Below, piece by piece: positions 39,951 through 46,725 of a DNA stretch of 52,030 bases. The translations under genes were made by a program, and so were the position numbers. Within the stretch, counting starts at the first letter, position 1, and every line of letters begins with the position of its first letter. The stretch is from Deltaproteobacteria bacterium. GTDB taxonomy: Bacteria; Myxococcota_A; Polyangia; DRWM01; JAAZOP01. The notes under the pieces are model-generated. The model worked only from the letters and a program-made list of their open reading frames with translations. It had not been told where the DNA came from and ran no database searches. The DNA lies in contig JACRCZ010000119.1 of NCBI GenBank assembly GCA_016218765.1, forward strand, positions 1-52,030. Reading direction: 5' to 3'.

Positions 39951-41105
39951 GTGAGCGGACGAGCGGCGATCCTGTCGGTGGTGGGGGCGTTCGTGCTGGC
40001 CGCGGGCTGCCCGAAACCGGACGAGGGTGCGGCGGAGGAGCCGCGTGCGGGAGGTGCGGGGGCGGGAGACGATGGGGCCCAGGGGGGGACCACCTCGGGC
40101 GCGCCCGAGACGGCCCCGCCCGGCGGACTGGTGCCGGCGCTGGAGGCGGCCGGCGTGCTGCGTCCCGGCCCGCGGCGGCAGGACGCGCCACCGAGCGCGC
40201 CGCCCGCGGAGCCGGAGCGGCGGCAGCTCTTCGAGCGGATGCTGTTCGACATCGACGTGCCGGCGGTGCTGGAGTCGCCGGTGTGGCCGATGATCCGCTC
40301 GGCGATCGAGGGCGAGGTGGAGCCGGAAGAGCAGTGCCTCCTGGATCTGGTGCCGAAGGTGCAATCGGTGTTCGTCACGGCGAGATTCGGGCGGACGACG
40401 GACGTCGAGGAGCTGGTTCTGTCGGTGCAGACGACGGCGGATTCGTCGGCGGTGGAGTTGTGCGTGCTGGGGGCGGCCGGGGACGAGGCGGCGCTGGAGG
40501 CGACCGACGTCGCGGGGCATCCGGGGTTCGTCGGCGAGGTGGAGGGATCCGAGGCGGTTGCGATGGTGGAGGCGGCGCCGGGGTGGTGGCTCTTGGGGCA
40601 CCGGGCGGCGGTGGAGGCGGCGGTCGAGGCGGGGACGTCGCCGGCCGAGGATGCCGATTTCGCCGCCGCGACGGGGCCGCTGGGTCCGGCGGCGATCCGG
40701 ATCGTGGCGATCCCCGGGCCGGACTTCGTGGCGGGCGGTCCGGACGCGGAGACGACGCCTCCGGCGCTGTCCTGCTTCGTGGAGTCGTGGCCGCACATGA
40801 CGGGTTTCGGGCTGGGGATCGGGTGGCGGCAGGGTCTGGACCTCTCCCTGGTCGTGCGCCATGGGACGGAGGAGGCCGCGGCGGCGAGCGGGGTGTGTTT
40901 CGAGTCCACGTGGGCGATCGTGGCGCAGGGGGTGCGGTCGGGCCTGGCGACGGCGACGGACGCGCGGGAGCGGGCGTTGTCCGGTCCGGCGACGGAGCAG
41001 ATGCTCTCCTCGGTGCGCTTCGAGGTGCCGGGGGACCTGGTGGTGATGCGGGCGACGGTGCCGGTGCAGCTCATCTTCGCGCTGCTGGCGCGGTTCGGGG
41101 AGTAG
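39951..41105 (+). CDS. lipoprotein of unknown function
   Basis: 384 aa from GTG at 39951 with AAGGAGG 6 nt upstream. LAAGC is a good lipobox. A Gly/Glu/Pro spacer leads to a region of about 300 residues with regular alternation of strands and helices (FERMLFDIDVPAVLESPVW, CLLDLVPKVQSVFVTARFG, WWLLGHRAAVEAAVEAG, GPAAIRIVAIPGPDF, GLGIGWRQGLDLSLVVRHG) and four Cys. The pattern is like myxobacterial exported DUF3352-style proteins, but I do not recognise a specific family. Convergent with a small gene 5 bp away. Confidence 0.75.
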   Translation: MSGRAAILSVVGAFVLAAGCPKPDEGAAEEPRAGGAGAGDDGAQGGTTSGAPETAPPGGLVPALEAAGVLRPGPRRQDAPPSAPPAEPERRQLFERMLFDIDVPAVLESPVWPMIRSAIEGEVEPEEQCLLDLVPKVQSVFVTARFGRTTDVEELVLSVQTTADSSAVELCVLGAAGDEAALEATDVAGHPGFVGEVEGSEAVAMVEAAPGWWLLGHRAAVEAAVEAGTSPAEDADFAAATGPLGPAAIRIVAIPGPDFVAGGPDAETTPPALSCFVESWPHMTGFGLGIGWRQGLDLSLVVRHGTEEAAAASGVCFESTWAIVAQGVRSGLATATDARERALSGPATEQMLSSVRFEVPGDLVVMRATVPVQLIFALLARFGE

Positions 41106-41110
41106 GGCGC

Positions 41111-41326
41111 TCAGGCGCGGATGACGCCGCGCGTGACGAGGATGGCGCGGAGGCGTTCGCCGTGGGCGGCGATGTGCCGTTCGACGGCGGCGTCGTCGAG
41201 GCCGAGGTCCTGGAGGACGCCGCGGTAGACGTAGCGGAAGCCGGGATCCTGCTCCTTGCCCTGCAGGACGAAGGTCAGCTTGAGCAGGGCGGCGCCGTCG
41301 AGGGGGTCGGCTTCACGCGCCGGCAT
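41111..41326 (-). CDS. small protein of unknown function downstream of jag
   Basis: 71 aa. It starts 14 bp inside the end of jag and is therefore probably the last gene of the rpmH-jag transcript. Predicted mainly helical, with a LLKLTFVLQGKEQDPGFRYV stretch and an LDDAAVERHIAAHGERLRAIL helix. No RBS immediately upstream; GGAGG is 15 nt away. Not recognised, possibly a lineage-specific companion of the RNA-binding Jag protein. Confidence 0.55.
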   Translation of the reverse strand: MPAREADPLDGAALLKLTFVLQGKEQDPGFRYVYRGVLQDLGLDDAAVERHIAAHGERLRAILVTRGVIRA

Positions 41327-41978
41327 CGGGCTCGGCCCCGGCCTCCGGCGTCGGGCCGCCGCCGGGATCCTCGTCGTCGACCGGGATGATGCGCACGCGC
41401 CGGTCGTCGCCCTCGCCGATCGACTCGGTGCGCACGTCGCCGTCGTCGGCCAGCGCGATGTGCACGACGCGGCGTTCCTCCGGGTTCATCGGGTCCAGCT
41501 CGATCGCGCGGCCGTCGCGGACGGCGCGGTCGGCGGCGCGCTGGGCCAGGCTGCGCAGGACGTTCTCGCGCCGCACGCGGTAGCCCTCGACGTCGACCTT
41601 GACGCGGATGTGGCGCGAGACGCGGTGGCCGACGATGCGGGCGACGAGGTACTGGAGTGCCTGGAGCGTCACGCCGCGGCGGCCGATGATTCGTCCGGCG
41701 TCGGGGCCCTGGATCTCGACGCGCACGGGATCGCCGGTGACGGCCAGCACGCGGACGTCGAAGCCGGAGCAGCGCATGATCTCGCGGCACGCGTCCTCGG
41801 CGACCCGCATCGCCTCCTCGGCCGTCCCCTGCCCGTCGCCGGCGGGAGGCGGCTCCGGCGTCGCGTCCTCCGCGTCGGCGAATCCCGGCGAGGCATCGGC
41901 CGTGTTGCCGGGCTCCGCCGTCCCGCCCTCGCCCTCGTCCAGGACATCGCCCCAGTTGTCGTTGTCGGGTCCGCTCAT
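41313..41978 (-). CDS. jag: Jag/KhpB-type RNA-binding protein (KH and R3H domains)
   Basis: 221 aa. An acidic, Asp/Glu/Gly-rich N-terminus of about 55 residues replaces the usual Jag_N domain. The KH domain has RVEIQGPDAGRIIGRRGVTL (GxxG as GRRG) and the R3H domain has RSLAQRAADRAV and NPEERRVVHIALADDG. Jag/KhpB binds RNA, often with KhpA, and affects cell envelope and division in Gram-positives. ATG overlaps the yidC stop (ATGA) with GAGGAGG 5-6 nt upstream, so it is translated with yidC. Confidence 0.92.
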   Translation of the reverse strand: MSGPDNDNWGDVLDEGEGGTAEPGNTADASPGFADAEDATPEPPPAGDGQGTAEEAMRVAEDACREIMRCSGFDVRVLAVTGDPVRVEIQGPDAGRIIGRRGVTLQALQYLVARIVGHRVSRHIRVKVDVEGYRVRRENVLRSLAQRAADRAVRDGRAIELDPMNPEERRVVHIALADDGDVRTESIGEGDDRRVRIIPVDDEDPGGGPTPEAGAEPDAGA

Positions 41979-43858
41979 CGTTTCCTCCTCGAACGCCCTT
42001 CGTCCCGGCCGTTGCCGGCGCCGGCGGGGTGGGAGCCCCGGGGCGCGACGGACGCGCCCTTGGCGGCGGCGAGCACCGGCATGGGGACGAGGCGGTTGGT
42101 GACCTGCTGCTGCACGATGGAGAGCACGGTGTTGACGAAGATGTAGAGGTTGAGGCCGGACGGCAGGAAGAGCATGAAGACGGTGAACATGATCGGCATG
42201 CCGTACATCATGACCTTGGCCTGCGTCGAATCGACGGTGGTCGGCGTGATCTTCTGCTGGACGAACATCGAGGCGCCCAGGATGAGGGGCAGGACGAAGT
42301 AGGGGTCCTTGGCCGTCAGGTCGGGCAGGTAGAGGAAGGGGACGTGGTACAGCTCGGCGCTGGCGCCGAGCATGCGGTACAGGGCGATCCAGATCGGCAT
42401 CTGGACCAGGATCGGGAAGCAGCCGCCCAAGGGGTTGACCTTGTGCGTCTTGTACAGCTCCATGATCGCCTGGTTCTTGCGCTGCTTGTCGTCCTTGTAC
42501 TTCTCGTTGATCTCGTCCATCAACGGCTTCAAGGCCGACATGCGGCGCATCGATACGGTCGACCAGTGCGTCAGTGGCAGCATGACCAGCTTGACCAGCA
42601 CCGTGAGCAGGATGATCGCCAGCCCCCAGACCGGGAGCAGCGAGTGGAAGAACTGCATGACGCGGAGCATCGGGACGGCGAGGATGCTGAACCAGCCGTA
42701 ATCGATCGAATCGTCGACGCCGTCCAGGAAGGGGACGGAGCGCACGAGGTCGAGGGTCTTGGGGCCGAGGTGGCCGACGAAGGCGAAGGTCCGCTCGCCG
42801 CTCAGATCCATCGGCGCGAACTGCAGCGTCGCGCGCAGCGGCTTGCGCGCCTCGGCGCTCACGATGTCCAGCACGCAGGTGTCGCGGCGGTTGGGCGGAT
42901 CGTGCTTCTCGAAGCCGAAGGCCGCGAGGAAGTAGGTGTCCTCGACGCCGACCCAGTCCATCTTGCCGACATACCTGGAATGGGCGTCGACGCCGCCGCG
43001 CGTGGTCCGGCTGACGCCGCCGCCCCAGCGGCACAGGCCGTTCTGCTGGTTGGTGGCCGGCGCGAAGAAGCCGCCCGAGGAGGGACCGCTGGGAGCCGGC
43101 TGGGCCATCGATACCCAGACCACGAGGTTCGCGACGACCTGCCCCGGCTCGGCGGGCGTGAGCGTCACGGTGCGTCGGATGACGTACGGGTTGTCGGAGG
43201 TGCCGAGCTGGACGCGCTGGCGGACCTGCACGCGCGCGCCGGGGCGCGGTACACCCTCCAGCAGAATCGCGTCCGGCTCGCGGCGCAACGTGTACGTGTC
43301 CGGGCAGACATCGGCGTAGTTGTGCTGGACGTCGGCGCTGTCGTAGCAGTAGAAGCCCAGCACGCCGTCGGCGACCGAGGCCATGTCCATCGCCACGCGC
43401 TGCCCCTCGACGTCCCGCGCGAAGCGCCCGTCCTTGAGCTTCCACGACACGATCGCGCCGCGCCGCGAGGAGACCTCCATGGCCACCGCCGCGTTCTCCA
43501 GCGCCTCCCGCCGGTCGTCCGGCGGCGGCGGAGGCACCGCGGCCTCGGGCGCCGGGGCGCCGGGGGGAAGGGGAGCGGTGGTGCGGTCGAGCGGTGGACC
43601 CTTCGACTCGCTGTGCCCCTCGACAGGCTCGGGGCGAGCTTCGCTCAGGGCGCCTGCGGCGGAGGCCGGCGTCGCGGGGGCGGGAGAGGAGGCGGCGGCT
43701 ACAGGGGTCGCGGCGGGTGCGCCGGCGTCGGCCGGTGCGGCGGCGGCGGGGGGCGGCGGCGATTTCGCGCCCTCGAAACGTTCGGAGAACAGGCCGTAGA
43801 CCAGGACGACGCCGAGGGCGAGGGCGATGGCGATGATGAGGCGGACGTTGTTGGACAC
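41975..43858 (-). CDS. yidC: membrane protein insertase YidC
   Basis: 627 aa from GTG at 43858. YidC inserts and folds inner-membrane proteins with or without SecYEG. Visible parts are the N-terminal anchor (VRLIIAIALALGVVLVYGLF), a Pro/Ala-rich linker, the large periplasmic beta domain of Gram-negative YidC, and the C-terminal five-helix core (WGLAIILLTVLVKLVMLPLT, KVNPLGGCFPILVQMPIWIA, YFVLPLILGASMFVQQK, MFTVFMLFLPSGLNLYIFVNT) with a basic tail. The linker contains the translated REP-like sequence at 43599-43650 (SEARPEPVEGHSESKG). It overlaps jag and is 3 bp from yidD. Confidence 0.96.
   Translation of the reverse strand: MSNNVRLIIAIALALGVVLVYGLFSERFEGAKSPPPPAAAAPADAGAPAATPVAAASSPAPATPASAAGALSEARPEPVEGHSESKGPPLDRTTAPLPPGAPAPEAAVPPPPPDDRREALENAAVAMEVSSRRGAIVSWKLKDGRFARDVEGQRVAMDMASVADGVLGFYCYDSADVQHNYADVCPDTYTLRREPDAILLEGVPRPGARVQVRQRVQLGTSDNPYVIRRTVTLTPAEPGQVVANLVVWVSMAQPAPSGPSSGGFFAPATNQQNGLCRWGGGVSRTTRGGVDAHSRYVGKMDWVGVEDTYFLAAFGFEKHDPPNRRDTCVLDIVSAEARKPLRATLQFAPMDLSGERTFAFVGHLGPKTLDLVRSVPFLDGVDDSIDYGWFSILAVPMLRVMQFFHSLLPVWGLAIILLTVLVKLVMLPLTHWSTVSMRRMSALKPLMDEINEKYKDDKQRKNQAIMELYKTHKVNPLGGCFPILVQMPIWIALYRMLGASAELYHVPFLYLPDLTAKDPYFVLPLILGASMFVQQKITPTTVDSTQAKVMMYGMPIMFTVFMLFLPSGLNLYIFVNTVLSIVQQQVTNRLVPMPVLAAAKGASVAPRGSHPAGAGNGRDEGRSRRKR
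43599..43650. repeat. REP-like palindromic sequence inside yidC
   Basis: CCCTTCGACTCGCT at 43599-43612 and CGAGCTTCGCTCAGGG ending at 43650, with CCTCGACAGGCTCGGGG between, have the form of repetitive extragenic palindromes of the CCCTTCGAC-x-CGCTCAGGG type. It lies in frame in the periplasmic linker of yidC and is translated as RPEPVEGHSESKG (minus strand), a peptide that marks such insertions. Confidence 0.75.
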
Positions 43859-43861
43859 GAG

Positions 43862-44356
43862 CTACCTGCCTTCGTCGCTGCCGCCGACGTCGGGCCAGCG
43901 GGAGGGGGGCGGATCGTACCCGCCGGGGTGGAACGGGTGGCAACGGAGGATGCGGCGCACGGCGAGATACGTGCCGCGGACGAAACCGAGGCGGCGCAGG
44001 CACGCGTAGGCGTAGCGGGAGCACGAGGGCTCGAACCGGCACGTCGGACCGAGCAGGGGAGAGAGGAGGAGCTGGTAGAGCCGGATCAGCAGCAGCGGCA
44101 GCACGGCCAGGGGGCTGGGCCAGGGCCACCAGGAGGTCGGCGGTCGGAGGTCGGCGGTCGGCGGCGGAGTCGCGGTGATCGCAGGTGGGGGATCGGCGGT
44201 CGGCCCCGCGACGGGCTCGAGACCGCTGGGTCGACGGTCGCGGGCCGGAGCTGCCGCATCCGAGCCGCGGGCTTCAGCCCGCGGCCTCGATGCGATCGGA
44301 GCCGGGCGCGTCAGGCCGGCTTCGACGCGCATGTTGGCGGCCGGGGCCGATTCCAT
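43862..44356 (-). CDS. yidD: membrane protein insertion efficiency factor YidD with long N-terminal arm
   Basis: 164 aa. Core from about residue 95: [55 protein letters not shown], with the two conserved Cys and the HP-(F/W)-x-x-GG end. YidD helps YidC-dependent insertion. The start at 44356 is preferred because GGAGG lies 10 nt before; it overlaps the end of rnpA by 46 bp. The first 90 residues are Pro/Ala-rich, partly encoded by the palindrome at 44264-44285 and by GGTCGGCG repeats, and are absent in typical 70-90 aa YidD. An internal GTG at 44104 could give a normal-sized protein but has no RBS. Confidence 0.85.
   Translation of the reverse strand: MESAPAANMRVEAGLTRPAPIASRPRAEARGSDAAAPARDRRPSGLEPVAGPTADPPPAITATPPPTADLRPPTSWWPWPSPLAVLPLLLIRLYQLLLSPLLGPTCRFEPSCSRYAYACLRRLGFVRGTYLAVRRILRCHPFHPGGYDPPPSRWPDVGGSDEGR
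44139..44166. repeat. GGAGGTCGGCGGTCGG direct repeats in yidD
   Basis: Two or three copies of a GGTCGG(A/C)GGTCGGCGGTC-type word in the N-terminal extension of yidD. A low-complexity insertion that keeps the reading frame. Confidence 0.6.
44264..44285. repeat. perfect 10-bp palindrome inside yidD extension
   Basis: GCCGCGGGCT, a TC loop, AGCCCGCGGC: perfect inverted repeat with a 2-nt loop. Its shape resembles dispersed GC-rich palindromes of environmental genomes. In frame with yidD. Confidence 0.8.
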
Positions 44357-44742
44357 CCGGTCAATTCCTCCAGGACGCGGGAGAGCGTCCATTCGCCCTC
44401 ACCCGAGATGACCAGGACGACGACGTCGTGGCCGGCGGGGAAGAGCCGGGCATGGGTGCGCCAGGCCTCGCGGACGAGCCGGCGGATGCGGTTGCGACGC
44501 ACGGCGTTGCCGACCTTGGCGGAGGTGGTGATGCCGATGCGGGAGGGGCCGCCGCCGGGCCTGGGGCGCAGGAAGAAGACGAAGCGGCCGGAACGGCGAC
44601 GCAGGCCGGGGCGCGGGCCGGGCCTGTGGGCCGGGTCCGCGGCAAGGCGGGAGCGCCCGCCCTGGACGGCGAGGAACTCGCGCCTGCGACGAAGCCGGCG
44701 AGCCTTCGGAAAGCCGAAAGCGCCGGAAACGACGGCGGCCAC
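44311..44742 (-). CDS. rnpA: ribonuclease P protein component
   Basis: 143 aa from GTG at 44742, 4 bp after the rpmH stop. RnpA is the protein part of RNase P, which trims tRNA 5' ends. Signature stretches are [14 protein letters not shown] at the N-terminus and [27 protein letters not shown]. It carries a larger than usual Arg/Pro-rich insertion (residues about 35-55). The 3' end overlaps the yidD start region by 46 bp. Confidence 0.95.
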   Translation of the reverse strand: MAAVVSGAFGFPKARRLRRRREFLAVQGGRSRLAADPAHRPGPRPGLRRRSGRFVFFLRPRPGGGPSRIGITTSAKVGNAVRRNRIRRLVREAWRTHARLFPAGHDVVVLVISGEGEWTLSRVLEELTGWNRPRPPTCASKPA

Positions 44743-44746
44743 GCGG

Positions 44747-44896
44747 CTACTTCCGATAGTCGGCCGGAGCGAGGCGTCGGCGGCCCTTGCGGCGCCGGCG
44801 GTTGATCACCTCGCGCCCCTGCCGCGTCGCCATGCGCTGGCGGAAACCGTGCGTCCTCTGGCGTCGCGTCCGGTGCGGTTGATAGGTCCTTTTCAC
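44747..44896 (-). CDS. rpmH: 50S ribosomal protein L34
   Basis: 49 aa from GTG at 44896 with GGAGG 7 nt upstream. The product reads [20 protein letters not shown], then [20 protein letters not shown] and a short RLAPADYRK tail, nearly the L34 consensus. It is the first gene of rpmH-rnpA-yidD-yidC-jag. dnaA is not next to it here. Confidence 0.98.
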   Translation of the reverse strand: MKRTYQPHRTRRQRTHGFRQRMATRQGREVINRRRRKGRRRLAPADYRK

Positions 44897-44963
44897 GAGC
44901 TCACCTCCAAGAACCGACGCTCCTCCGGGTGGACGGACGCCGGGTAGCCATCCGAGGGGCGGG

Positions 44964-44993
44964 AGTTAAGCATCGGGGGGGGCGGGAAGTCAA
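44964..44993 (-). promoter_or_regulatory. rpmH operon promoter candidate TTGACT-N18-TTAACT
   Basis: Minus strand: TTGACT (44993-44988), a C-rich 18-nt spacer, TTAACT (44969-44964), about 67 nt before the rpmH GTG. The only good candidate in the 147-bp spacer; the -10 match is moderate. Confidence 0.45.
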
Positions 44994-45043
44994 GAGTCGA
45001 GAAGTTGTTGGTTGTTGGTCGGTTGATCGGGCCGGGTTGCCGG

Positions 45044-45736
45044 TCAGGGGGAGGCGGCGGAGACGGTGAGGGACCAGGCGACGTCGTCGGTGCCGATGGC
45101 GCGAACGCGCAGGTAGTAGGTGGTGGTGGCGCCGGCGCGGGCGGCGAAGCTGCCCGGGTCGGTCAGGTCGGCGGAGGCCACCGGGGTCGGGTCGTCGCCG
45201 GCGTAGAGGAGGAAGGTCAGCTCGCCGCCCTCGACGGGCGCCAGGTCGATGACGAAGTTCGTGCCCGAGGCGGCGTCGAAGCGGAACCACTGGGACGTGG
45301 CCGGGCAGCTCCACAGGCCGGGAACCGCGACCCCAAGCGTGATCGGCGCGGCCGCCTCGCGGGTGAGACCACCTCCGATCGGGGTGCAGCTTCCCGTGGC
45401 GGCGGGGACGTCGCTCTCGCCGGCGTCGGTCGGGTTGCCGCCGATGTCGTCGTCCAGGGCGCCGTCGCCGCCGCTGTAGGCGTCGGCATCGCCGTCCGCT
45501 CCGTCCTCCCCGGGCGGCAGCTCGTCGCAGTCCCAGTCCTCGCAGCCGGCGGTGCGGGTGCAGGTCGAGTCGGTGTCGCACGCCAGGCTGCCGGGATCGG
45601 CCGAGCGGCAGGTGCCGGTGCACTCCTCGCCCGTGATCCAGGTGATCTCGTCGTCGATGGCGCAGGAGACGACGATCCAGGTCGATGCCGCGCCCGCGAG
45701 GGCCCCGGCCAGAACCAGCCAACGGAACTTGCGCAT
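45044..45736 (-). CDS. lipoprotein, paralogue 1, with acidic linker and PPC-like domain
   Basis: 230 aa from ATG at 45736 with GGGAGG 7 nt upstream. The signal ends in IVVSC, a fair lipobox, followed directly by AIDDEITWITGEECTGTC and a Cys-rich region (CDTDSTCTRTAGCEDWDC), an Asp/Gly-rich linker, and a C-terminal PPC-like beta sandwich (about 125-230: AAPITLGVAVPGLW, SQWFRFDAASGTNFVIDLAP, TYYLRVRAIGTDDVAWSL). It shares this layout and several identical words with the next gene upstream. Role unknown; PPC-like domains are often carried by exported proteins as a folding or binding module. Confidence 0.8.
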   Translation of the reverse strand: MRKFRWLVLAGALAGAASTWIVVSCAIDDEITWITGEECTGTCRSADPGSLACDTDSTCTRTAGCEDWDCDELPPGEDGADGDADAYSGGDGALDDDIGGNPTDAGESDVPAATGSCTPIGGGLTREAAAPITLGVAVPGLWSCPATSQWFRFDAASGTNFVIDLAPVEGGELTFLLYAGDDPTPVASADLTDPGSFAARAGATTTYYLRVRAIGTDDVAWSLTVSAASP

Positions 45737-45759
45737 CGTCCACCTCCCGGCCGCGAGCA

Positions 45760-45778
45760 CCCTGAGCGCGTCGAAGGG
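45760..45778. repeat. REP-like element between paralogous lipoproteins
   Basis: CCCTGAGCGCGTCGAAGGG; its reverse complement, CCCTTCGACGCGCTCAGGG, has the form CCCTTCGAC-x-CGCTCAGGG of REP sequences and is related to the one in yidC. It lies between the SD of paralogue 1 and the stop of paralogue 2. Confidence 0.7.
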
Positions 45779-45790
45779 CGCGGCGCCGCA

Positions 45791-46501
45791 CTACGGCAGC
45801 TCGCGTACGGCGAGCGAGTAGCCCACGGGGCCGTCGCCGATCGCGCGCACGCGGAGCAGGAACACGCCGGCGGATTCGGCCGCGGCGTTGTAGTCCCCGT
45901 CCGCGGCCATGTCCGCCCCGGCGACCGGCGAGCCGTCCTGGGCGTAGAGCAGGAACTCGACCTCGCGCTCGGGCGCCGGCACCAGGTCGACCTCGAAGCG
46001 CACGCCCGCGGCGACCGTGAAGCGGAACCAGCGCGATGGGGCGGCGCAGGCGGTGAGGTCGGCGAGGGGCACGCCGAGCGTCAGGTCGACGGCGGTCTCC
46101 CGGCTGTCGCCGCCGCCGGAGGGGACGCAACCGAAACCGGTGCCCTCGTCGGTCTCGGCGTCGGCGTCGCCGCTCGGATCGGTGACGTCGGAGTACGGAT
46201 CGCCGTCGCCGCCGGCGTCGGCCGCGGCGTCGGGCACCTCGCGCGTCGTGTCGGTGCCCGCGTCCTCGGGCGGCGGGGCGTCGTCGTCCGCGCAGTCCCA
46301 GTCGGTGCAGGTCGAGGTGGGGGTGCAGGCGTCGTCGGTGTCGCAGGAGAAGCTCTCGGCGCCGGCGCGCTCGCAGCCCCCGGAACACTGCTCGCCGTTG
46401 ATCCAGGTGATCTCGTCATCGATGGCGCAGGAGCCGAGCGCGCCGGCGGCGAGGCCGACGGTGACGGCGCCCAGGACGAGGATCCAACGCATCCGCTTCA
46501 T
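45791..46501 (-). CDS. lipoprotein, paralogue 2, with acidic linker and PPC-like domain
   Basis: 236 aa from ATG at 46501 with GGGAGGG about 9 nt upstream. The signal ends in LGSC. The mature N-terminus AIDDEITWINGEQCSGGC and CDTDDACTPTSTCTDWDC are nearly identical in pattern to paralogue 1, then comes an Asp/Ala/Glu-rich linker of about 50 residues and a PPC-like beta sandwich (TAVDLTLGVPLADLTAC, SRWFRFTVAAGVRFEVDL, FLLRVRAIGDGPVGYSLAV). The pair arose by tandem duplication, with the Cys-rich head best conserved. Confidence 0.8.
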   Translation of the reverse strand: MKRMRWILVLGAVTVGLAAGALGSCAIDDEITWINGEQCSGGCERAGAESFSCDTDDACTPTSTCTDWDCADDDAPPPEDAGTDTTREVPDAAADAGGDGDPYSDVTDPSGDADAETDEGTGFGCVPSGGGDSRETAVDLTLGVPLADLTACAAPSRWFRFTVAAGVRFEVDLVPAPEREVEFLLYAQDGSPVAGADMAADGDYNAAAESAGVFLLRVRAIGDGPVGYSLAVRELP

Positions 46502-46601
46502 GTTCGTTCCCTCCCGCCCGGCGCGGATCCCTCGCGGGTCCGCACCGGAGAGTCTACGCCGACGCGGACGGGTTTGCACGCGGCGTGCCGGTCTGGGGCC
46601 C

Positions 46602-46629
46602 TTGCAACGGGTGTCCGGATCGCTATGCT
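46602..46629 (+). promoter_or_regulatory. candidate promoter TTGCAA-N16-TATGCT
   Basis: TTGCAA (46602-46607), 16 nt, TATGCT (46624-46629). Predicted start about 46636, a leader of about 90 nt before the kinase-FGE ATG. The rest of the 224-bp divergent spacer shows nothing further. Confidence 0.45.
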
Positions 46630-46725
46630 TGCCGCCGAGTTGGCGGGCTGGGGAGGCTCGGACGGCCCGTGCCAGCGTGTGCCACGGCGCCTCCGCCGTG
46701 ACAGAACCGCCCGCTCGGGGAAGAG

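Noticed and set aside
44897..45043. Possible oriC next to rpmH
   Set aside because: No TTATCCACA-type DnaA boxes and no AT-rich element; dnaA and parAB are absent.
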